The notes under the pieces were generated by a model. It had not been told where the DNA came from and searched no databases. It saw nothing but the letters and a program-made list of their open reading frames with translations. Positions 1 through 5,130 of a stretch of DNA of 5,418 nucleotides are shown piece by piece. Made by a program: the position numbers and the translations under genes. The DNA comes from Candidatus Saccharimonadota bacterium. GTDB taxonomy: Bacteria; Patescibacteriota; Saccharimonadia; Saccharimonadales; SZUA-47. Numbering within the stretch: the stretch's first letter is position 1; every line of letters begins with the position of its first letter. Location: assembly GCA_017993025.1 (NCBI GenBank), contig JAGONL010000055.1, positions 1 through 5,418 on the forward strand, given 5' to 3'.

Positions 1-2
1 GT

Positions 3-191
3 GTAACAAAAGGCTTCGTTTTTGATACCACAACAAAATTAGGTGGCGAACTAGATAATATTTCAAAAGAAACAGGATTAGAAAAGGGAATTAACCTGCC
101 AGATACAATTAAACCCGATTCTCAGACTGAAATTGTAATTGTTGTTGCTGACGTGCAAAGCTCTAACAACCAAGAAATTACAGCCCCTTAG
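3..191 (+). CDS. C-terminal fragment of an unrecognised protein (5' end outside window)
   Basis: One frame is open from base 3 to a TAG at 189-191, giving 62 residues; the other two forward frames are closed early by TAA and TGA codons. The visible part is mostly polar. It contains a Lys/Thr/Gly/Glu-rich stretch (KGFVFDTTTKLGGELDNI), then a short hydrophobic strand-like segment (EIVIVVADV, about residues 45-53), and ends in a polar tail NNQEITAP. No transmembrane helix, Cys pair or recognisable motif is visible, and I do not recognise the family. Only 11 bases separate its stop from the stop of the convergent minus-strand gene, and no terminator hairpin with a T-run is seen between them. The true start and length cannot be known from this window. 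Confidence 0.6.
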   Translation, partial: VTKGFVFDTTTKLGGELDNISKETGLEKGINLPDTIKPDSQTEIVIVVADVQSSNNQEITAP

Positions 192-202
192 ATCAATAGT
201 TG

Positions 203-1258
203 CTACCATTTAGTAACAGAGTTAAATTCGTCACGAGTTCGGCAGTAGTGTCTTCTTATTACTGAAGCTTCACTCATACCATTAGCGATATCGGTCATGA
301 TATTTTCAGGTTCTACATCACCAGTTACCGGAGGTTTGAGTTGGCCAAAATAGAACTGTGGTGTTTTGCCAGAAATATCTAAACCAACAGGCAAGTTATA
401 TCCAAGCTTGAGTATATCAACTGTGCCGTACGCTAGCGGTCCCATATAAACTGTCGCGGGGTGTGCATTTTTCCCGAATCTTCTACCGACTCTTCTATCC
501 CTAGTACCACTACCGGCTAAACAACGAAAAACAGGCACAGCTCTTTCTTCTACGTTACTATCATCTTCATCTTTTTCTACAAAGGAGTCCTCAAGGTTAT
601 CGGGCACAGCAGGTGTTACTATATCTTCTGTACTAGCATAGTTAAAATCCTTATGTCCATCGTTAGGTAAAAAATCCTTATTTTTGCTATTTGCAGACGG
701 TATCGTGAACCGGGTGCTATTAAATGCTTGGGATAGAATTTTTACTGCTGGTACAGAACCAAGCAGACAAGTGTTCTTAAGCATAGTACTTACAATAATT
801 TCCGTTCTAATATCGCCGTATCGAACAAAATCGCCTTCATAAAGAGCGCAAATATTAGCGGCGCCTATTATAGCCACCCCATTAACACTACTATGTTCGC
901 TTACACTGTTTATGCTTAAGCCTCTTGAAAGGGTGTCAGCCTCATGATTTAGTAAGTCGGCTCGCTTAGTTAATAGGTAGTCAACAAGAATGCCAAAATT
1001 TGGGTATATGGACTCAGCTAAAGAATAAAAAGTTTCTGGGTTTGCTCCTCTGCCCTCGACTCGTATGCATTCGATTCTTTGAAAGGCTAGTTCAGGGTCT
1101 GCGGGACTGTAATGTAGAGGAGTAAAACCATCCCTAGAACCCTTATGGTCTCCAACCGACTTAGCCATATCGGCGTTAAATTGTTCCTCATAAGGTCGGA
1201 GGTGTTCTAAATTGGGGCTAAATACTGGAGTGTATTCAAGTGTTGACATTGGACTCAT
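203..1258 (-). CDS. Hypothetical soluble protein, 351 residues
   Basis: This long minus-strand frame reads from ATG (1256-1258) to TAG (203-205). I do not recognise the family. The product appears soluble: no signal peptide and no convincing membrane helix. A more ordered N-terminal part (about residues 60-185) includes the small-residue-rich segment NGVAIIGAANICALYEGDF (126-144). A polar, low-complexity linker follows (about 188-240) with a strongly acidic run EDSFVEKDEDDSNVEE (223-238). Next comes a basic patch GTRDRRVGRRFGK (251-263) and a C-terminal part rich in Gly/Pro/Tyr (270-310). The start is uncertain: a second ATG lies at codon 4 and neither has a clear Shine-Dalgarno sequence. It is transcribed divergently from the B12-riboswitch operon, with only about 40 bases between its start and the riboswitch. 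Coding status is likely from length and from the absence of a competing long frame; function is unknown. Confidence 0.72.
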   Translation of the reverse strand: MSPMSTLEYTPVFSPNLEHLRPYEEQFNADMAKSVGDHKGSRDGFTPLHYSPADPELAFQRIECIRVEGRGANPETFYSLAESIYPNFGILVDYLLTKRADLLNHEADTLSRGLSINSVSEHSSVNGVAIIGAANICALYEGDFVRYGDIRTEIIVSTMLKNTCLLGSVPAVKILSQAFNSTRFTIPSANSKNKDFLPNDGHKDFNYASTEDIVTPAVPDNLEDSFVEKDEDDSNVEERAVPVFRCLAGSGTRDRRVGRRFGKNAHPATVYMGPLAYGTVDILKLGYNLPVGLDISGKTPQFYFGQLKPPVTGDVEPENIMTDIANGMSEASVIRRHYCRTRDEFNSVTKW

Positions 1259-1281
1259 ATCATATCAAATGTGGCCAAAAA

Positions 1282-1291
1282 TACTATATCT
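1282..1291 (+). promoter_or_regulatory. Candidate -10 region of the B12 operon, possibly shared with the divergent gene
   Basis: The sequence ATACTATATC spans 1281-1290. On the + strand TACTAT (1282-1287) or TATATC (1285-1290) could serve as a -10 box. This would start transcription near 1294-1298, just before the riboswitch aptamer begins at about 1300. On the - strand the same bases read TATAGT (1288-1283), a good -10 match that would give a very short leader for the 351-residue gene. No convincing -35 box is seen at the right distance on either strand; a TTGACA at 1243-1248 is too far away. The call rests mainly on position. Confidence 0.35.
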
Positions 1292-1299
1292 AGTGGTAC

Positions 1300-1450
1300 G
1301 AATCGGTGCTACACTACTAAAGCTGACATCAGCATTAATATCAAAATAGCTGGAAGCAGGTGACAATCCTGCACTGTGCCGCAACGGTAATTTTGTCTTA
1401 GAACAAATAAGTCCGATACAGCCAATAAATAATAATCCCGAGCAGGAAAA
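1300..1450 (+). promoter_or_regulatory. Cobalamin (vitamin B12) riboswitch aptamer
   Basis: The conserved cobalamin-riboswitch core is plain. A hairpin GCAGG-TGACAAT-CCTGC (1356-1372) is followed by ACTGTGCCGCAACGGTAA (1373-1390), matching the family pattern of GGTGAAAATCC, then a CTGT.CCGCAACTGTAA stretch. The B12 box appears as AAGTCCGATACAGCC (1409-1423). A peripheral stem TTTGT/ACAAA (1392-1396 with 1403-1407) sits between core and B12 box. ATCGGT (1302-1307) can pair with GCCAAT (1421-1426) with one mismatch, giving the closing stem and fixing the 5' limit. A 3' segment ATCCCGAGCAGGAAA (about 1435-1449) probably supplies the kissing-loop arm. It lies directly upstream of a terminator and the DUF4430 gene, so the established model is that bound cobalamin lowers expression. 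Exact boundaries and subclass (adenosyl- or hydroxo-/methylcobalamin) are not determined. Confidence 0.93.
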
Positions 1451-1464
1451 TAATAAGTATTTTT

Positions 1465-1488
1465 CGTCGTCTTTGGACGGCGTTTTTT
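1465..1488 (+). terminator. Rho-independent terminator of the riboswitch expression platform
   Basis: CGTCGTC (1465-1471) pairs over seven positions (one G-T wobble) with GACGGCG (1476-1482) around a TTTG loop and is followed by six T residues (1483-1488). It lies between the cobalamin aptamer and the first gene of the operon, 39 bases before the ATG, and so fits a riboswitch that terminates transcription when ligand is bound. An AT-rich hairpin AAAATA/TATTTT (1447-1452 with 1458-1463) sits immediately before it. Confidence 0.88.
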
Positions 1489-1508
1489 AGTTATAAAGTC
1501 CCAAGCCG

Positions 1509-1522
1509 GAAACGGAGGTTTC
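1509..1522 (+). promoter_or_regulatory. Shine-Dalgarno site of the first operon gene, in the loop of a small hairpin
   Basis: GGAGG (1514-1518) stands 9 bases before the ATG at 1528 and is the strongest ribosome binding site in the window. GAAAC (1509-1513) and GTTTC (1518-1522) can pair, placing GGAG in a four-base loop. The stem is only five pairs, so it may be of little consequence. Confidence 0.7.
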
Positions 1523-1527
1523 TACAA

Positions 1528-1947
1528 ATGAACAAAACTAAACAAATGGTCACTGCTGTACTAGCGGTAATTATCCTTGGAGCTGGAGGATTTTTACTTT
1601 ATAACAACAATAAAGATGAAACTGGCCAGGACACAATAAAAACTGTTGAAACGACTCAAACTGCAGTAGAAGAAAAGCCAAAAATTACGGTAAGCGAAGA
1701 CCAAAAAACAGTTTCGTATGACGGTCAAACAGGGAAAACAGCTTTAGAAATATTACAAAAAGGCACAGAAGTAACAATGGAAAGTAGTTCTTTCGGCGAT
1801 TTTGTAACAGGAATTAATGACGTAGTTGCTGATAGTAGTAAAAACTACTGGTCATTTTATGTTAACGGAACGTATGCTTCTGAAGGCGCCGGAACATACA
1901 AAACTACAGATGGCGAAAAAATCGAATGGCGTCTAGAGGAATTATAG
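1528..1947 (+). CDS. Membrane-anchored DUF4430 (transcobalamin-like) protein, putative corrinoid-binding
   Basis: The product has 139 residues. A short basic N-terminus (MNKTK) leads into one hydrophobic segment (residues 7-25), acting as an uncleaved anchor or signal peptide. No lipobox Cys is present. A polar, Thr/Glu-rich linker (26-52) follows, then one domain (about 53-139) with the DUF4430 pattern: GKTALEILQKG (69-79), NYWSFYVNG (106-114), a Gly-Ala-Gly-Thr-Tyr turn (120-124) and DGEKIEWRLEEL at the C-terminus. DUF4430 is related to the C-terminal cobalamin-contacting domain of transcobalamin and intrinsic factor. The domain should therefore lie outside the membrane and could capture cobalamin; that role is inferred from family and context. 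It is the first gene after the B12 riboswitch, with an excellent ribosome binding site deciding the start. Six bases separate it from the next gene. Specific binding is unproven: DUF4430 domains also occur in non-B12 surface proteins. Confidence 0.88.
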   Translation: MNKTKQMVTAVLAVIILGAGGFLLYNNNKDETGQDTIKTVETTQTAVEEKPKITVSEDQKTVSYDGQTGKTALEILQKGTEVTMESSSFGDFVTGINDVVADSSKNYWSFYVNGTYASEGAGTYKTTDGEKIEWRLEEL

Positions 1948-1953
1948 ATAAAT

Positions 1954-2502
1954 ATGAAATTACAACGACTACAATCAGATAACAAATTAGGAATGTTCAT
2001 TGCCATAACTTTGATAGCGCTAGCAGTAGTTAGTAGAATCATGCCTCACCCAGCAAATTTCGCACCTATAGCAGCAATTGCACTATTTGGTGGGGCTATA
2101 TTACCTAGAAAATTAGCAATTACAGTACCGTTATCGGCAATGATAATTAGTGATTTACTAATAGGTCTACACCCAACTATCATGTTTACTTGGGGCAGTT
2201 TTGCATTAATTGCGTTATTTAGCAGTGCCAAATTCAAGCACATAACGCCGCTGGCAGTTATCGGCAGTAGTCTAGGTGCTTCAGTTTTATTTTACTTAGT
2301 TACAAATTTTGGAGTATGGGTTGAAGGTCGACTTTATGCCCACACATTTTCTGGGCTAGCTCAAAGCTATTACAACGCTCTACCTTTCTTCAGAAACACA
2401 TTGCTCGGGGATGTTATTTTTACAAGCGCATTGTTTGGTCTATACGCGACCTCTCAATATCTAGCAAAAGTACAACTGAGAACTAAGAGTTTGGCTAAGT
2501 AG
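1954..2502 (+). CDS. DUF6580 membrane protein, putative ECF-type S component for a corrinoid
   Basis: The product is a 182-residue integral membrane protein with about five or six hydrophobic segments (roughly residues 13-29, 36-50, 54-70, 76-91, 98-118, 150-170). It carries the DUF6580 signature: RIMPHPANFAPIAAIALFGG (28-47), ISDLLIGLHP (65-74), TNFGVWVEGRLYAHT (117-131) and ALPFFRNTLLGDVIF (142-156). DUF6580 proteins resemble substrate-binding (S) components of energy-coupling-factor vitamin transporters in size and topology. Position two genes after a cobalamin riboswitch and next to a transcobalamin-like protein argues that the substrate is cobalamin or a precursor. The Shine-Dalgarno AGAGGA (1935-1940) lies inside the end of the preceding gene, 13 bases before the ATG, so the two are surely co-transcribed. 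No EcfA ATPase or EcfT gene is in the window; if this is an S component it must borrow a shared module. Family assignment is fairly sure, substrate is inferred. Confidence 0.85.
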   Translation: MKLQRLQSDNKLGMFIAITLIALAVVSRIMPHPANFAPIAAIALFGGAILPRKLAITVPLSAMIISDLLIGLHPTIMFTWGSFALIALFSSAKFKHITPLAVIGSSLGASVLFYLVTNFGVWVEGRLYAHTFSGLAQSYYNALPFFRNTLLGDVIFTSALFGLYATSQYLAKVQLRTKSLAK

Positions 2503-2535
2503 TCTACGTTGGTTTAGCAGGAGATATACTAAAGA

Positions 2536-2691
2536 ATGGACACAGTGAAAGATAATCCCAATCTAGATAATTGTTCGCTAGAATATTTTTGCGAAGTATG
2601 CGATTTTTATCCACTTGTGCCAGTTCATGGCCATTACGAATGTCCGCAGTGTCACTACAAAACAAAGTGTTGTGAAGGTGCACCACAGTGA
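2536..2691 (+). CDS. Small cysteine-rich zinc-ribbon-like protein, 51 residues
   Basis: ATG at 2536 runs to TGA at 2689-2691. A good Shine-Dalgarno AGGAG (2519-2523) lies 12 bases upstream, in the 33-base gap after the DUF6580 gene. The product has six Cys after residue 12: one at residue 13, then CEVC (19-22), CPQC (36-39), and an adjacent pair CC (45-46) near the end. His residues sit between them in PVHGHYECPQCHYKTKCCEG. Two CxxC knuckles about 14 residues apart are typical of a rubredoxin-like zinc ribbon; the extra Cys pair and His could bind another metal or act in redox chemistry. There is no signal peptide, so it is probably cytoplasmic. Its stop overlaps the GTG start of the next gene (GTGA), indicating translational coupling. 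The function is unknown, though co-transcription with B12-regulated genes makes a corrinoid- or cobalt-related role conceivable. Confidence 0.75.
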   Translation: MDTVKDNPNLDNCSLEYFCEVCDFYPLVPVHGHYECPQCHYKTKCCEGAPQ

Positions 2692-3335
2692 GCGACATGA
2701 AGCCAGGGGAGAGCAGCCGGAGACGGCGGATTCACTCCGACGCCCCGCGCGTTGAGAGGGGATACTCCCCTCTCAAAATCGGAATTTTTGCTGGTACTTT
2801 TGACCCGATTCATGATGGGCATATTGCGGTAGCAAAAACGGCCGTAAATTACTTGGGGTTAGATAAATTGTATTTTATGGTAGAAGAGTCGCCCTGGACA
2901 GCTAAAAAACCTATAGATGTTAAGCACAGAAGAGCAATGGTTGAATTAGCATTGTCAGATAACCAAAATTTAGAGTTACTTAATATGACAGACAAAAGGT
3001 TCGATGTGTCGACTACTTTGTCGAAAATTGAACAATTACTCCCGGATAGCGAATTTTATTTTATATTTGGTGCCGATGTATTTCTAAACATGAATAGTGC
3101 TAATTGGAAGGGACTAGATAAGCTACTAAGGCATTATATTGTTGTGTTTGAGCGCGGAAAAATATCTGAAGCCGATATTTCAAAACACGCAAAAAAATTA
3201 GGCGTAGCGCTTGCAATTTTGCCTTCCGCGCACCCTCATCATAGTTCTAGCGTTGTGCGTCTGACCCACAATAATAGAACGCTTTGGGTACCAAAAACGG
3301 TAGCGAAGTATATAAAAGATAATGCAATTTACTAA
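2688..3335 (+). CDS. nadD: NadD-type nicotinate-nucleotide adenylyltransferase
   Basis: This is a nucleotidyltransferase of the HxGH superfamily. NadD joins nicotinate mononucleotide and ATP to form deamido-NAD in the cytoplasm. Visible motifs are GIFAGTFDPIHDGHI (residues 32-46, the phosphate-binding loop with its HDGH signature), FGADVF (127-132), W140, HSSSVVR (185-191, for the usual ISSTxIR ATP-binding motif) and VPKTVAKYIKDNAIY at the C-terminus. The usual PPHK loop is replaced by SPWTAKK, and the usual SYT..TL reads FDVSTTL, so substrate specificity is not certain. The start is probably GTG 2688, overlapping the previous stop as GTGA, with GAAGG (2674-2678) upstream; ATG 2697 is an alternative. 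Either start gives an N-terminal extension of about 26-29 polar, Arg-rich residues before the catalytic fold, encoded by unusually GC-rich DNA. The 3' end overlaps the convergent antiporter gene by four bases. Confidence 0.85.
   Translation: MSDMKPGESSRRRRIHSDAPRVERGYSPLKIGIFAGTFDPIHDGHIAVAKTAVNYLGLDKLYFMVEESPWTAKKPIDVKHRRAMVELALSDNQNLELLNMTDKRFDVSTTLSKIEQLLPDSEFYFIFGADVFLNMNSANWKGLDKLLRHYIVVFERGKISEADISKHAKKLGVALAILPSAHPHHSSSVVRLTHNNRTLWVPKTVAKYIKDNAIY
2698..2777 (+). repeat. GC-rich palindromic segment within the 5' end of nadD
   Basis: About 74 bases (2701-2774) are close to 70% G+C in an otherwise AT-rich window. TTGAGAGGGG (2752-2761) and CCCCTCTCAA (2767-2776) form a perfect 10-base-pair hairpin with a five-base loop. 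Upstream, CGGAG/CTCCG and GGCG/CGCC can pair in an interleaved manner, and AGGGGAG near 2706 is complementary to CTCCCCT (2765-2771), so alternative folds exist. The segment stays in frame and encodes the Arg-rich NadD extension. It could be a small inserted palindromic element or an RNA structure controlling nadD translation. No second copy was seen in the window. Confidence 0.5.
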
Positions 3336-5032
3336 TCTGTAGAATTTTCTGCAGTAAAGTGGGACTCGAGGTAGGCGATGTGCTTGTCTCGGAATTTGCG
3401 GAATTCTGATTTTTTCAACCCACTCTTTTTGATGAAAGCACTAATTTTCTCAGAACCGATATAGTGAGGCAACATTACGTAACTTACACCCATTTCATAA
3501 AACTCGGAGGCCTGTTCTAGCGTATCGGCGTGCGTTATAAACACTGCATTTGGGTTAGACGATTCCAGTGAACGAACCAGGCTTTTATTTACTTCAAAAT
3601 CTGTGATGGTAGAAACTATCATTTTAGCTTTGGATAAGTCCGCCTCATCAAGAAGCTCTTGGTCGCTAGCATCGCCGTAGAGGAAGTCTATTTCTGAGCG
3701 CTCTAGTGCATCGATTGCTTCTGGGTCGTAGTCTATTACAACAAATTTTTTACCTAAAGATTTGAATACTTTAATGAATTCATGACCTCCTCTTGTGTAT
3801 CCAAACAAAACAAGTTCGTAGGATTTTCTGTTCTTACCACGTTCATTGTTGGTTTTGGCTCTTTCGAACAACAAGAAATGTTTTTCAAAAAATCCAAACA
3901 CTCCGTCGTCAAAAACGCTAGCATAGGTAGAAATGGCTATAGATATTAACGCAACTATTGTTAGTGTCGCAGCAACGTCTTGGCTAATTTTGCCGTCTGA
4001 TAATGCAAGAGCCGATAAAACTAGAGAAAATTCGCTAATCTGAGCTAGACTAACAGCAGTTTTAAAGCTTGTTCTCTTTGTGTAGCCAAGCAATCCCATG
4101 CTCAGAAGTACACTCCAAGGTTTTACGATTATCACTACAAACAATGATGCTAGAACTAGAGGAATAATACTAGTGAAGTTGGCAAAGCTAAGGGTTGCTC
4201 CTAGATTGATAAAGAACACTACAACGAAGAAGTCACGTAAAGGGCGCAGACGCGCACTAATTTCTTGTGCGTATGGTAATGTGGCTAGACTAACACCTGC
4301 AAAAAGTGCGCCAATTTCTATAGAGAATCCGGCAACTTCAAATAACGCTGCCGACCCGAAACCCCAGCCTATAGAAAACAGAAATAAGAATTCTTGGCTT
4401 CCGGCAATCAACTTCCTTAACTTAGGGAGTACTTTTGTACCAATTATAATAAGAGGAATACCGATTAACAAACCCTTGCCTGTTAGGAGTAGTAGCTGTG
4501 AAAGCGCAAAACCACCACTGTCGCTATGAGCCGTAAATACTAGCAGGGCAATAGTGGCTAAAACATCCTGGATTAAAAGTATACCAACCGTTATTTTTCC
4601 ATAAAGTCTAGACTGTTCTTTTTTATCGCTCAATAACTTTAGAATAATAATCGTGCTACTAAAGCTTAATGCCGTTCCGAGCACTACGGATTCAGTTTTG
4701 GAAAGTCCAAACAGCGCACCAACCGCAAAACCAGCCGCGCCAGTTAGGATAATTTGGACCGCACCAGCAATCAGCGTAACCTTTCCTACTTCTCTAATGA
4801 TTTTAGGGTTAAGGCCAAGCCCAATGATAAATAGCAGTAGGGCAATACCAATTTTTGAAAACACCTCGATTGTGTCAGCCGAACTAATAAGTGACAGAGC
4901 CGAGGGTCCAACCAATATACCGGTTAGAATATGACCGATAATCAATGGCTGTTTAAGCAGGCGCATAATCAAAGCTATGCCTGCACCGATTGCTATAATT
5001 AAACTAAGTTCCAAAAACAGGTCGTGATGCAT
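3332..5032 (-). CDS. CPA2/Kef-type monovalent cation/proton antiporter with C-terminal TrkA-N (RCK) domain
   Basis: The 566-residue product would exchange K+ or Na+ for protons across the cytoplasmic membrane. Residues 1-375 form the Na+/H+ exchanger domain with about 12-13 hydrophobic helices. CPA2 landmarks are KQPLIIGHILTGILVGPSAL (27-46), LLLFIIGLGLNPK (65-77), LSFSSTIIILKLL (122-134), the QDVLA motif with ion-binding Asp156 (155-159), Lys304-Pro305, and AQISEFSLVLSALA (330-343). A basic linker (391-403) leads to a cytosolic Rossmann-type RCK_N domain (about 405-520), with VVIDYDPEAID (431-441) holding the acidic residues expected at the end of the second strand, then YGDASD (452-457). 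The nucleotide loop is GYTRGG (411-416) rather than canonical GxGxxG, so ligand binding may be weakened. A short Lys/Arg-rich tail (535-550) ends the protein; no full RCK_C domain is seen. A modest AGAGAAAG precedes the ATG. The gene is monocistronic here and convergent with nadD. Confidence 0.9.
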   Translation of the reverse strand: MHHDLFLELSLIIAIGAGIALIMRLLKQPLIIGHILTGILVGPSALSLISSADTIEVFSKIGIALLLFIIGLGLNPKIIREVGKVTLIAGAVQIILTGAAGFAVGALFGLSKTESVVLGTALSFSSTIIILKLLSDKKEQSRLYGKITVGILLIQDVLATIALLVFTAHSDSGGFALSQLLLLTGKGLLIGIPLIIIGTKVLPKLRKLIAGSQEFLFLFSIGWGFGSAALFEVAGFSIEIGALFAGVSLATLPYAQEISARLRPLRDFFVVVFFINLGATLSFANFTSIIPLVLASLFVVIIVKPWSVLLSMGLLGYTKRTSFKTAVSLAQISEFSLVLSALALSDGKISQDVAATLTIVALISIAISTYASVFDDGVFGFFEKHFLLFERAKTNNERGKNRKSYELVLFGYTRGGHEFIKVFKSLGKKFVVIDYDPEAIDALERSEIDFLYGDASDQELLDEADLSKAKMIVSTITDFEVNKSLVRSLESSNPNAVFITHADTLEQASEFYEMGVSYVMLPHYIGSEKISAFIKKSGLKKSEFRKFRDKHIAYLESHFTAENSTD

Positions 5033-5094
5033 AATGCTTTCTCTTAATTCTTATGATTACAGCTTACGCTATCACCCCTCTAAAAACAAAACTC

Positions 5095-5124
5095 TTGACG
5101 GATATATTAAGCTTAAGCTAAAAT
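5095..5124 (+). promoter_or_regulatory. Sigma-70-type promoter reading toward the right end
   Basis: A -35 box TTGACG (5095-5100, five of six to consensus) and a -10 box TAAAAT (5119-5124, five of six) are separated by 18 bases. Transcription would start at about 5131. The spacer contains overlapping palindromes TTAAGCTTAA (5107-5116) and AGCTTAAGCT (5110-5119), which might be an operator or simply AT-rich symmetry. This is the best-looking promoter in the window. Confidence 0.65.
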
Positions 5125-5130
5125 ATAAGT

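Noticed and set aside
1243..1248. TTGACA as the -35 box of the B12 operon promoter
   Set aside because: It is 33 bases from the best -10 candidate (1282-1287), and no good -10 box lies 16-18 bases downstream. It is also within the coding start of the divergent gene.
1857..2698. Three short minus-strand open frames (1857-2042, 2046-2243, 2504-2698)
   Set aside because: Each lies opposite a well-supported + strand gene of the B12 operon and shows no motif or start signal of its own.
2752..2780. Strong hairpin as a Rho-independent terminator before nadD
   Set aside because: The stem is followed by AAAATCGG with no T-run on the + strand, and it lies inside an intact reading frame.
3337..3354. 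Near-palindrome as a bidirectional terminator
   Set aside because: The stem is AT-rich with a tiny loop, and no T-run follows on either strand.
4098..4934. Two open frames on the + strand (4098-4529 and 4653-4934) opposite the antiporter gene
   Set aside because: They are antisense to a well-supported transporter, have no recognisable domains or good ribosome binding sites, and their composition mirrors the opposite strand's hydrophobic codons.
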